In this document: positions 7,102 to 13,897 of the stretch, piece by piece | Numbering within the stretch: position 1 is the stretch's first letter | Layout: each line of letters opens with the position of its first letter | From: an uncultured Lachnospiraceae bacterium | Lineage (GTDB): Bacteria; Bacillota; Clostridia; Lachnospirales; Lachnospiraceae | Direction of reading: 5' to 3' | Assembly: GCA_902783295.1 (NCBI GenBank) | Contig: CACZQT010000262.1 | Span: 1-15,385, forward strand | DNA length: 15,385 bases | Translations under genes and position numbers: made by a program | The notes under the pieces: model-generated | Databases searched by the model: none | The model's input: only the letters and a program-made list of their open reading frames with translations | What the model was told of the DNA's origin: nothing

Positions 7102-8141
7102 CTTCTGTCACCTCCCGCCTGCGTCAGGGCATACAGGATAATCCCGTTGGAAATGATAATCCGGAATACTTCGGAAAGGTTGCTTTCCGGGAACAGCTGA
7201 TTGCAGACCGGAAGGGCTGTCGTAAGCAGCGTCTGAATCAGGAAAGTGCCGATAACGGCATGACGGATCTTTACGTTTTTCATCGTGGCTCCGCCAAGGA
7301 GAATCGCCGCCATGGGAGTGAACGCCATGGTCAGAGGACCTTCGTAAGTCTGGTAAAAGCCATAGCTCTGGGCGTAGACGTTGATTCCGATAGCCGCCAG
7401 CACCGTGGAAAGCGTAATTCCGATGATACGGGCTTTATTGATATGGATGCCGGACATAGCCGCGTAGGAAGGATTGTTGCCGACCGTACGCAGGATCATG
7501 CCCGTGCGGCTCTTCGTAAACAGGTACACCAGAAAACAGACCAGGAACACAAACAGAAACAGGCCGGTAGGAATGGTCACCCTGCCGATCTTGAACATCA
7601 GGAAACGGTTCAGTACTTTTTCAAAGAAATCGCTGACGGGAATGGTAGTACGGACGCCCTTCCCGCCCATAGGCCAGATAATGGTCGGGTTTTTAAAAGG
7701 AGCTGCAAACCAGAACATACACATCAGATAGACAACCGTAGAACCGAGGTAATTTCCAATCAGCATTTCCGACCCGCGGACTCTGTTCAGAAGCAGACTG
7801 TAAATAAAACCTCCGACAGTACCGGCACAGATGGCCAGCAGAATGCCGAACATCAGACCACCCCAGCCAACCAGTCCAAGTTCCACACTGATCAGGCCGC
7901 CCAGAATTCCGGAAACAATTCCGATAGCGATGCCCATGTTCAGGCCCGCCCCTACCAGAATCGTCGGGAGCATGGCCAGGGCCATCAGCATATTCTGGCC
8001 GACACGCACCAGGGAATCGCTGATCAGCGTCGCCATATCCTGCCCTTCCAGGAGAGCGCCTACCAGGATCAGGAGGATAAAGGCGATGATGATGATACGC
8101 GGCATTCCAAACTCCCGGATTTTTCTCCTGACAACACTCAT
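7098..8141 (-). CDS. ABC importer permease, BPD_transp_2 family, first subunit (NupP-like)
   Basis: The protein has 347 residues and roughly ten hydrophobic segments. It starts with a basic VVRRKIR followed by a membrane helix. Typical family motifs are the GNNPSYAAMSGI stretch, KARIIGITLSTVLAAIG, and AAILLGGATMKNVKIRHAVIG. It is the partner of the 5821-7101 permease, and the two clearly belong to the same family while differing in sequence. Its ATG overlaps the ATPase stop codon by four bases (ATGA), and AAAGGAGAG lies upstream, so translation is coupled. It is an integral membrane component of the importer, probably moving a nucleoside-, sugar- or small amide-type ligand; specificity is unknown. 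Confidence 0.88.
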   Translation of the reverse strand: MSVVRRKIREFGMPRIIIIAFILLILVGALLEGQDMATLISDSLVRVGQNMLMALAMLPTILVGAGLNMGIAIGIVSGILGGLISVELGLVGWGGLMFGILLAICAGTVGGFIYSLLLNRVRGSEMLIGNYLGSTVVYLMCMFWFAAPFKNPTIIWPMGGKGVRTTIPVSDFFEKVLNRFLMFKIGRVTIPTGLFLFVFLVCFLVYLFTKSRTGMILRTVGNNPSYAAMSGIHINKARIIGITLSTVLAAIGINVYAQSYGFYQTYEGPLTMAFTPMAAILLGGATMKNVKIRHAVIGTFLIQTLLTTALPVCNQLFPESNLSEVFRIIISNGIILYALTQAGGDRR

Positions 8142-9730
8142 GCCTCTCTCCTTTCCCCTGACATAGCCAGGCCGAATTCTTCATCGCTTGCATCCGGCTT
8201 CATGATTTCCACGATTTTTCCCTGGGAAACAATCGCGATGCGGTCACACATCTGTCTCAGTTCCGCCAGTTCCGAAGAGGTAAAAATGACCGTAACGCCC
8301 TTTTCCCGGTTAATCTGGGAAATCGTATTGAGAACCGTGTTTTTCGCCCCTACATCGATTCCGCGGGTCGGTTCTGACACCAGCAGAATGTCAGGCGACA
8401 GCTCCAGTGCGCTGGCTACACAGACCTTCTGCTGATTGCCCCCTGACAGGGTGCCTACCGGCTGGTCCGGTCCGGTACATTTAATCTGAAACTCCTGGAT
8501 GTTCTTTTCTGCCGTTTCCCGGACCGCTTTTTCATCCACCTGTTCGAAGAATCCGAATTTCTTAAAGAACCGGTTGTGGGCTACCATGGAAGGAGCGGCT
8601 ATGTTTTCGCCGATAGAAAGATTCGGCGCAAACCCCATTCTCCTGCGGTCTTCCGAGACAAAAGCAAGTTTTGCCGCAATGGAATCCTTGGGGGAATTCA
8701 GCTTCAGAGGCTTTCCGAACACGGAAATCTCCCCTTCCGTAGGATAGTTGCCCATCAGTCCGTTAGCGATTCCGACTTTTCCCTGACCGGCCAGGCCTCC
8801 GATCCCGAAAATCTCGCCCTTCCGTATTTCCAGGTCAACCCCGTTCACCTGTTCACCCGGCATATCCACGACCAGGTTTTTCGTAGTCAGGGCAATCTCA
8901 CCCGAAAGCTCTCCGCTTCGTTTTTCAATGGCAGTCAGATCCAGGTCGCGCCCCACCATGAGCTGGGCTATTTCCCCTTCGGAAATGTCCTTCACCGCTA
9001 CCGTCCGGACATTTTTTCCGTCACGCAGTACGGTTACAGTATCCGCTACCTGCTTGATATCCTGTATCCTGTGCGTGATCAGAACAACGGCAATCCCCAT
9101 ATCGGACAGATGCTGTACGATATTCAGAACCAGTTCTGCTTCCGATTCCGTGAGAACCGCCGTCGGTTCATCCAGAATCAGCACTTTCGTATTTTCCTTG
9201 TCGATTTCCCGGGCGATTTCAGCGAACTGCATATAGCCGACCGGCAGTGTTTCGATCATGGAGGATTCCTGCATCTCCACACCCAGCCGGTTCAGTGTAT
9301 GCTGCGATTCGCTGCTGATCTTCGCGAAATCCACCTTTTTCAGCCGGCTGCCGAAAATCCGGCTGGCCAGGGAAGAAAGCAGAGGTTCCCGGTTCAGCTT
9401 GATATTTTCTCCAACTGTAAAGCCGGGCACCAGCATGAACTCCTGGTGAACCATGCCGATCCCTTTGGCAATCGCCTGTTCCGGCGAAGTGATTTTCTGC
9501 TCTTCCCCGTCGATCAGGATCTTTCCTGTATAACCGCCGGTGGACTGAATCACCGGCATGCCGAACAGAATATTCATCAGTGTGGACTTCCCCGCACCGT
9601 TTTCTCCGCAGATCGCATGAATCTCTCCCGGCATAATATCCAGGGATACATCGGAGAGAACCCAGTTTTCACCGAATGCCTTTCCGACATTGCAGATTGA
9701 AAGAACGGGAGTAGCCGCCGTATTCTTCAT
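8138..9730 (-). CDS. ABC importer ATPase with two nucleotide-binding domains (NupO/RbsA-like)
   Basis: The protein has 530 residues from the ATG at 9730. That start is preferred over a TTG two codons upstream because AGAGG sits seven bases before it. Domain 1 has Walker A GENGAGKST (42-50), Walker B ILDEPT with D187-E188, and the H-loop H220. Its signature is the divergent LPVGYMQ (162-168) rather than LSGGQ. Domain 2 has a degenerate Walker A, GLAGQGKV, with K318 but Val in place of Ser/Thr. It keeps a canonical LSGGNQQK (428-435), and its Walker B reads VSEP, with Ser for Asp at 452. This asymmetry is usual for nucleoside/sugar importer ATPases and implies one functional ATP site made from the good halves. 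It follows the binding-protein gene across an attenuating hairpin and overlaps the permease start. Confidence 0.92.
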   Translation of the reverse strand: MKNTAATPVLSICNVGKAFGENWVLSDVSLDIMPGEIHAICGENGAGKSTLMNILFGMPVIQSTGGYTGKILIDGEEQKITSPEQAIAKGIGMVHQEFMLVPGFTVGENIKLNREPLLSSLASRIFGSRLKKVDFAKISSESQHTLNRLGVEMQESSMIETLPVGYMQFAEIAREIDKENTKVLILDEPTAVLTESEAELVLNIVQHLSDMGIAVVLITHRIQDIKQVADTVTVLRDGKNVRTVAVKDISEGEIAQLMVGRDLDLTAIEKRSGELSGEIALTTKNLVVDMPGEQVNGVDLEIRKGEIFGIGGLAGQGKVGIANGLMGNYPTEGEISVFGKPLKLNSPKDSIAAKLAFVSEDRRRMGFAPNLSIGENIAAPSMVAHNRFFKKFGFFEQVDEKAVRETAEKNIQEFQIKCTGPDQPVGTLSGGNQQKVCVASALELSPDILLVSEPTRGIDVGAKNTVLNTISQINREKGVTVIFTSSELAELRQMCDRIAIVSQGKIVEIMKPDASDEEFGLAMSGERREA

Positions 9731-9765
9731 CTTCAACCTCTTCTTTCTTCATCCTTTCCAGAAAA

Positions 9766-9794
9766 GAGGCGCTCCGCAAAAAGCGGGGCGCCTC
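9766..9794 (-). terminator. Attenuator hairpin between binding-protein and ATPase genes
   Basis: GAGGCGCTCCGC (9766-9777) pairs with GCGGGGCGCCTC (9783-9794), with a single G-T wobble and an A5/T5 loop. On the minus strand the 12-bp stem is followed by TTTTCT, a short intrinsic-terminator tract. It lies between the binding-protein stop and the ATPase start. The likely effect is partial termination, leaving more binding-protein transcript than membrane-complex transcript. Confidence 0.75.
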
Positions 9795-9833
9795 CACGGA
9801 TTATTTGTTGTTTTCTTTTCCCTGCGGGTCTTA

Positions 9834-10973
9834 TTACAGGCGCAGGAAATCCATCTGGAAGCCGTACAGATGCTCAAACACCTTGTCGCCATCCTTCCAG
9901 GGGTTCAGATACACATTCGTATCCATGCCGGACATCTCATCCGCGCACTGCTTCAGGATCTTAACCATTGCTTCTACGTCGTTCTTTTCAGTAATGGTGC
10001 CCTCTGCATAGGCCTTTGCATATTCAAAGATTGCGGTATCATACAGGAACGCGGAGGAAACAGGCCAGGTCGCCAGACGGCCGGTCATGCCCAGTTCCGC
10101 CAATTTCGCGGAAATCTGTTCCACGGCATAGGCAGGATCTCCGGCCTTGTCTTCGGGAATTTCGATGGACAGACCGCTGGTAAAGCCCTGGAACGGGCTG
10201 GGATCGCAGGTAGAAGGAAGCAGAGCGCCTGCTGCCACAATCGCCTTTACCATAACATCCATCATAGCGGTGTTGGTACCGAAGAAGGCAGTATCCTTAC
10301 CATACTTTTCTACTTCCTTCGGAATATCTTCCAGAACGAACTGCTGTGTACCGGTTACGCCGGCATCAGACAGGGGGTCGGGAGTCGTTACATCTACAAA
10401 TTCGACACCGTAGGTTTCGCAGGCGGCCTTCATAACATCATGACGCTGTGCCAGAGATTCCATAGCCATATGGCGGGGGAAGGAATAATGGATGAACGTG
10501 GTAGCGCCCATTTCCTTGGCCAGTTTTACAATCGTATCGCCCAGAGGGATCTTATCCGGATCAATAGCGAAGTCAAAAGCATCTTCTACAACCGCAGGGT
10601 CTTCAGCCACAACGCCGCACATATACAGGACATCGGGACGGATTTCCTTACATGCCTTGATGGCAGCAGCTGTGCCGACCGGTTCCTGGAAAATAAGGAG
10701 TGCTTTTACTTCCGGATCCGCGACAAGGCTGAGTGCTGTGGAAACCATAACTTCCTGCTCGCCGGTCGGGAATGCAGACCCGATCACGATGTCAGGATAT
10801 TTCGCCTGCAGAGACTGGAACGCACGGGAAGGTTCCTCGCCCTGGGAAGCATCCGTATGCATGATCGCAATTTTGAACCCTTCGGCTTTTACCGGAGTGC
10901 TGACGGTAAAAAGCCCCAGAACCATAACCGCTGCCAGCATCAGGCTGATGCATTTTCTGGTGAGATTTTTCAT
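9834..10973 (-). CDS. Secreted solute-binding protein of the DUF3798 type
   Basis: The protein has 379 residues from the ATG at 10973, which is seven bases after a perfect AAAGGAGG (10981-10988). A frame extension to 11000 lacks such a site. The signal peptide has a basic start, a hydrophobic core and a PVKA cleavage site near residue 30. The mature part begins FKIAIMHTDASQGEE and has a periplasmic-binding-protein-like alternation (KALLIFQEPVGTAAAIKACKEIRPDVLYMCGV, then FFGTNTAMMDVMVKAIVAAG). I recognise it as DUF3798-like, a family found beside nucleoside/sugar-type ABC genes. No lipobox cysteine is present, which is unusual for a monoderm's binding protein. The gene ends with two consecutive TAA codons, and it is the first gene of the operon. 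The ligand is unknown. Confidence 0.82.
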   Translation of the reverse strand: MKNLTRKCISLMLAAVMVLGLFTVSTPVKAEGFKIAIMHTDASQGEEPSRAFQSLQAKYPDIVIGSAFPTGEQEVMVSTALSLVADPEVKALLIFQEPVGTAAAIKACKEIRPDVLYMCGVVAEDPAVVEDAFDFAIDPDKIPLGDTIVKLAKEMGATTFIHYSFPRHMAMESLAQRHDVMKAACETYGVEFVDVTTPDPLSDAGVTGTQQFVLEDIPKEVEKYGKDTAFFGTNTAMMDVMVKAIVAAGALLPSTCDPSPFQGFTSGLSIEIPEDKAGDPAYAVEQISAKLAELGMTGRLATWPVSSAFLYDTAIFEYAKAYAEGTITEKNDVEAMVKILKQCADEMSGMDTNVYLNPWKDGDKVFEHLYGFQMDFLRL

Positions 10974-11069
10974 GTTACGTCCTCCTTTGTTGATTGCCAT
11001 GCCTCACAACATCCTTCTTGTGCATTTTCGGAAATTTCCACTGGACGGCTGTTCTGATTTATGGTATAT

Positions 11070-11111
11070 TTAAAGCGCTAAATGTGATTTATAGAACACT
11101 TTTAGTGCTTT
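11070..11111. promoter_or_regulatory. Inverted repeat with cre-like core in the ABC-operon leader
   Basis: AAAGCGCTAAA (11072-11082) and TTTAGTGCTTT (11101-11111) are reverse complements with one mismatch, with centres 29 bp apart. The first arm sits in TTAAAGCGCTAAAT (11070-11083), matching the WAARCGYTW core of a Gram-positive catabolite-responsive element but not its outer bases. It lies about 10-50 nt downstream of the predicted ABC transcription start, where a bound repressor could act as a roadblock. An RNA hairpin is the alternative reading. Confidence 0.4.
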
Positions 11112-11125
11112 TCCTGATGTACAAG

Positions 11126-11154
11126 ATTGTAACTATTTCACCGGGATTTGTCAA
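11126..11154 (-). promoter_or_regulatory. Sigma-A promoter of the ABC importer operon
   Basis: On the minus strand TTGACA (11154-11149) is followed after exactly 17 nt by TACAAT (11131-11126), close to consensus. The predicted transcription start near 11119 gives a leader of about 145 nt before the binding-protein ATG at 10973. Its -35 box overlaps the -35 box of the divergent M20 promoter. Confidence 0.75.
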
Positions 11155-11174
11155 GAGAAATTTTCTCGTATACT
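11148..11174 (+). promoter_or_regulatory. Candidate promoter of the M20 amidohydrolase gene
   Basis: TTGTCA (11148-11153) and a strong TATACT (11169-11174) are separated by 15 nt, somewhat shorter than ideal. The start would fall near 11181, about 54 nt before the ATG. The short spacer and the palindrome filling it suggest a promoter that is weak or controlled by a bound regulator. Confidence 0.55.
11155..11167. promoter_or_regulatory. Operator-like palindrome between the divergent promoters
   Basis: GAGAAATTTTCTC is a perfect 13-bp palindrome around a central T. It occupies most of the -35/-10 spacer of the M20 promoter and lies just upstream of the ABC-operon -35 box. A protein bound here would block the M20 promoter and could repress or activate the ABC operon. 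The nearby regulator (2775-4148) is a candidate binder. Confidence 0.5.
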
Positions 11175-11234
11175 GCGTATTCTGCGCATCCCGGCCGGAC
11201 AGGATATCTACTTCATCCCGCAAGGAGGAATACC

Positions 11235-12440
11235 ATGCATTTTTTATGCGAAGAAGCACAGGAACTGAAGCAGGAGCTGATCGCCTGGCGGCGGTCCATT
11301 CACCGTCACCCGGAAATCGGACTGTCTCTCCCCCAGACAGCAGCTCTCATTAAAAACGCTCTTTCGGAAATGGGGCTTTCTCCCAAAGACTGCGGCACAG
11401 ACGGATGTACGGGAGTTACAGCTCTGATCGAAGGGGAGCGTCCCGGTCCTGTGCTGCTGCTGCGGGCCGACATGGATGCCCTCCCTCTTATGGAAGAAAA
11501 CGAACTGGATTTTAAGAGTGAAATCTCCGGTGCCGCCCACATGTGCGGCCACGATACACATGTTGCCATGCTGCTTGGCGCTGCCAGACTGCTGACAGCA
11601 CACCGGAAAGAAATAGCCGGCACTGTAAAGCTCATGTTCCAGCCAGGAGAAGAAGGATACAACGGGGCCCGGCATATGTTAGAAGACGGACTGCTGGAAA
11701 ACCCGAAAGTGGATGCAGCCATAGCCATGCACTGTTTGACAGGCAGTCACTGGAAAACCGGTACTGTCCTTACAGCAACCGGCCTGCTGGCCAAAGCCTC
11801 TGCAGATGCCTTTACCGTAACTGTAAACGGCCTCGGTACACACGGCGCTACTCCGGAGCACGGAACAGATGTCATCCGCGCACTTACCGTCATTGCACAG
11901 GAACTTCTCTCCATCCGAAGCCGGGAGGTTTCCGCTTTCACCCCTGCCATGCTGTCGGTCTGCCAGATTCACGCAGGGAACGCCGATAACGCCCTGCCGG
12001 ATTCCGGTTATCTGACCGGTACCTTCCGCACCTTTGATGAAGGCGTTCAGGCCCTGTTCCGGCGGCGCGTCGAGGAAATCGCCGTTCAGACTGCAAAAGC
12101 GCTGGGAACTTCCGCCACAGTAGAATTCCGCGGTTCCCTGGCCCCCACCCGGAATGATCCGGTACTGTGCGAAAATGTCACCGGCTGGATCCGGGAACTG
12201 ACAGACCCGGGGTATCAGGATTCCATAGGTCCGGTAACCGGCGCAGAGGATTTTTCCGAAATTTCCAGACGGGTTCCTTCGGTTTATATTGACCTCAGCT
12301 TCGGAAGCGCAGACGAAGGCTATCCTTACGCAGTGCACAGCCCCCGCTGCCTGTTCAATGAAGACGCTCTTCCCGTCGGCGCCGCCTGCTATGCCTGGTG
12401 CGCCCTGCGGTTCACCGGCTTCGATATTCCGAAAGCATAA
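11235..12440 (+). CDS. M20-family metallo-amidohydrolase (aminoacylase / hippurate-hydrolase type)
   Basis: The protein has 401 residues from the ATG at 11235, six bases after AAGGAGG. A longer frame reaching 11148 would begin at the promoter and is rejected. Family landmarks occur in order: HRHPEIG (23-29), LLLRADMDALPL, CGHDTH with ligands C104 and H106, PGEEG with the catalytic/ligand pair E139-E140, H166, the dimerisation-domain stretch GLGTHGATPEHGTD, and H368 near the end. All expected metal ligands are present for a binuclear peptidase-family M20D enzyme. No signal peptide, so cytoplasmic. Such enzymes cleave N-acyl, N-aryl or aminobenzoyl amino-acid amide bonds. It is divergent from the ABC importer and shares its control region, suggesting that it processes the imported compound. 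The exact substrate is not predictable. Confidence 0.92.
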   Translation: MHFLCEEAQELKQELIAWRRSIHRHPEIGLSLPQTAALIKNALSEMGLSPKDCGTDGCTGVTALIEGERPGPVLLLRADMDALPLMEENELDFKSEISGAAHMCGHDTHVAMLLGAARLLTAHRKEIAGTVKLMFQPGEEGYNGARHMLEDGLLENPKVDAAIAMHCLTGSHWKTGTVLTATGLLAKASADAFTVTVNGLGTHGATPEHGTDVIRALTVIAQELLSIRSREVSAFTPAMLSVCQIHAGNADNALPDSGYLTGTFRTFDEGVQALFRRRVEEIAVQTAKALGTSATVEFRGSLAPTRNDPVLCENVTGWIRELTDPGYQDSIGPVTGAEDFSEISRRVPSVYIDLSFGSADEGYPYAVHSPRCLFNEDALPVGAACYAWCALRFTGFDIPKA

Positions 12441-12446
12441 CGAAAC

Positions 12447-12463
12447 AAACGTCCCCTGTCCCA
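12447..12463. repeat. Half-copy of the GGGACA-GGGGACGTTT repeat, copy B
   Basis: AAACGTCCCCTGTCCCA, six bases after the M20 stop codon, matches the right arm of copy C (13876-13893) apart from one inserted T there. No complementary left arm is present, so this is a half or decayed copy. It is flanked by AACGAAACAA direct repeats at 12439-12448 and 12489-12498. Confidence 0.55.
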
Positions 12464-12486
12464 CCGGTTTCAACTGTTCTCCTGAG

Positions 12487-12549
12487 AAAACGAAACAAGA
12501 TGCGGACTCTCCGGCTTTTTGCCGGGAAGTCCGCATCTTGTCTCGTTTT
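12487..12549. terminator. Bidirectional terminator between convergent M20 and serpin genes
   Basis: The 22-nt arms 12487-12508 and 12528-12549 pair throughout except for one wobble, and CCGGC-TTTTT-GCCGG caps the hairpin. On the plus strand it runs into TTTTCTTTTTCTTCT, and on the minus strand into GTTTTCTC. It sits between the convergent stop codons at 12440 and 12559 and should serve both transcripts, more strongly the M20 one. Confidence 0.85.
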
Positions 12550-12558
12550 CTTTTTCTT

Positions 12559-13797
12559 CTATATCTTTTTCACCGTCCCGATGAACAGCGGCAGACCGGT
12601 CTGTGTATCAATGATGGCATATACAAACGGACGGGTTAAGTACACGGTTTTCCGGACCGGCGACTGCTGCGGGTAAAAGGCTGATTCTTTCGCAAGCACA
12701 GCGGTAACAGCAGCTGCCTCTGTTCCTTTTCTGTCCAGCTTGATGTAGGTCTTGTGAAGGACCTGGTCAATACAGACAGAAAGGCTGGTCATGTTGGAAA
12801 AATCTGCATTGTCGGCGAACGCCTCTTTGATCCCCATTTTCTTCAGAGGCTCTTCCAGCGATACCTTGTACTCGTAGCTGAACTCCGGCATTCTGGTGCT
12901 CACAATGACGTTCCTGCTCAGTCGGTTCTGATAGCCCTTCAGCCACTCGATCCCCGTCAGGCCATTGACGTATTCTTCCACCGACGTTCCTTTCGGCGGC
13001 AGGAGTGCCAGGAAAGCTACGGGGCCGCCCTGATAATACTTGATAAAGCCTTCCGCTCCGTCAATGGTCAGGTAAACATTTTCCGTTCCTTCCAGCATCT
13101 TCACCTTTTTGCGTTTTCCCGCCGAATCGGTAAATTTACGTTTCTTCACAGAAGTATACGGCTCCTGCCAGGCTCCCTTGAAATAAACAGCATTGCAGAT
13201 CACCAGCCGGATGTCCGGATCCAGCCGGTCCAGAATCTGCCGGATCTTTCCGTTGGTTTTTTCAGAAACCCAGTCGTTGATCTCGTTCACAGTTCCCGCA
13301 TCAAGCTCTGCTGCGCGCACCTCCGCCTGAAAAGAACTGACGACCTTCTTTACAAATTTCTCTTTCAGGGTGATAAAGCCCTTTTTGTACCATACTGCAT
13401 TGGAAGACTGGTACGTCAGCTTTTCAGAAGCAGCGATTCTCTTGTGCAGCGCCGCCAGAGACTTCGTATATTTCTTAACGGAAACTCCTCCCAGCGCTTT
13501 TTTCATTTCAGACTGCGTACTTCCCGCCGCCCCGTTTTCCACAATAGCCATCGCCGTAAGAATGGAGTCCGGAGAAATAAGCACGTTTTCATTCTTTCCT
13601 GCAATTCTGAGCGTTTCCCTGAAAAGCCGGATGGAGGACTCCGCCACGGCGCGGGTAAAAGCAGTGCCGGTCTTTGCCTGTGCAGCCGGTGATATCCACA
13701 GGGTCAGGCATATGCAGGCCAGGACAAACAGGCACAGAAATCCGCGGGATAGCGGGCTGCCTTTCACAGCACTCCTGCAGTCATTTTTCCTGATCAT
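12559..13797 (-). CDS. Secreted serpin (serine/cysteine protease inhibitor)
   Basis: The protein has 412 residues from the ATG at 13797, which follows AAAGGAGAAGG. An upstream frame to 13833 has no such site. A signal peptide ends in PAAQA. A cysteine inside the hydrophobic core (VLAC) makes a lipoprotein a less likely alternative. Serpin landmarks are SPDSILTAMAIVENGA, NAVYFKGAWQEPY, and the C-terminal RPFVYAIIDTQTGLPLFIG. The reactive-loop hinge is G358-T-E-A-A-A-V-T-A, small residues as needed for loop insertion, so an inhibitory serpin is likely. The scissile bond falls around residues 370-375 (KESAFY), with P1 perhaps S372, though the loop is a few residues longer than in well-known serpins. 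Bacterial serpins protect against host or neighbour proteases. The gene lies about 100 nt downstream of the C69 dipeptidase on the same strand. Confidence 0.93.
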   Translation of the reverse strand: MIRKNDCRSAVKGSPLSRGFLCLFVLACICLTLWISPAAQAKTGTAFTRAVAESSIRLFRETLRIAGKNENVLISPDSILTAMAIVENGAAGSTQSEMKKALGGVSVKKYTKSLAALHKRIAASEKLTYQSSNAVWYKKGFITLKEKFVKKVVSSFQAEVRAAELDAGTVNEINDWVSEKTNGKIRQILDRLDPDIRLVICNAVYFKGAWQEPYTSVKKRKFTDSAGKRKKVKMLEGTENVYLTIDGAEGFIKYYQGGPVAFLALLPPKGTSVEEYVNGLTGIEWLKGYQNRLSRNVIVSTRMPEFSYEYKVSLEEPLKKMGIKEAFADNADFSNMTSLSVCIDQVLHKTYIKLDRKGTEAAAVTAVLAKESAFYPQQSPVRKTVYLTRPFVYAIIDTQTGLPLFIGTVKKI

Positions 13798-13835
13798 TTC
13801 CTTCTCCTTTCGCTGTTTGAGTGAATCTGTCACAC

Positions 13836-13891
13836 GGGGACGCTTCTCTCTGGCCCAGATTGCCGGGGCAGAGAGAAACGTCCCCTTGTCC
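13836..13891. repeat. Palindromic intergenic repeat, copy C
   Basis: GGGGACGCTTCTCTCTG (13836-13852) and CAGAGAGAAACGTCCCC (13869-13885) are reverse complements with one wobble position. On the minus strand the element starts GGGACAAGGGGACGTTTC, a few bases after the dipeptidase stop codon. It shares this head with copies A and B. It occupies most of the gap before the serpin gene and could form a transcript hairpin there. Confidence 0.75.
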
Positions 13892-13897
13892 CATTGC

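Noticed and set aside
7074..8435. Plus-strand open frame opposite permease and ATPase genes
   Set aside because: Very polar, low-complexity translation mirroring hydrophobic permease codons; the opposite strand encodes clear ABC components.
9731..9736. TTG start for the ABC ATPase two codons upstream
   Set aside because: The AGAGG ribosome binding site would directly abut the TTG, whereas it is seven bases from the ATG at 9730.
10974..11000. Upstream ATG for the binding protein
   Set aside because: It would place the perfect AAAGGAGG inside the coding region and add nine polar residues before a normal signal peptide.
9690..11057. Plus-strand open frame opposite the binding-protein gene
   Set aside because: No domain recognised, and it spans both ends of a well-supported gene on the other strand.
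11148..11234. N-terminal extension of the M20 enzyme
   Set aside because: The extension overlaps the promoter elements, and the ATG at 11235 has an ideal ribosome binding site and gives the usual family length.
13798..13833. Upstream start for the serpin
   Set aside because: AAAGGAGAAGG lies just before the ATG at 13797; the longer form would bury it in coding sequence.
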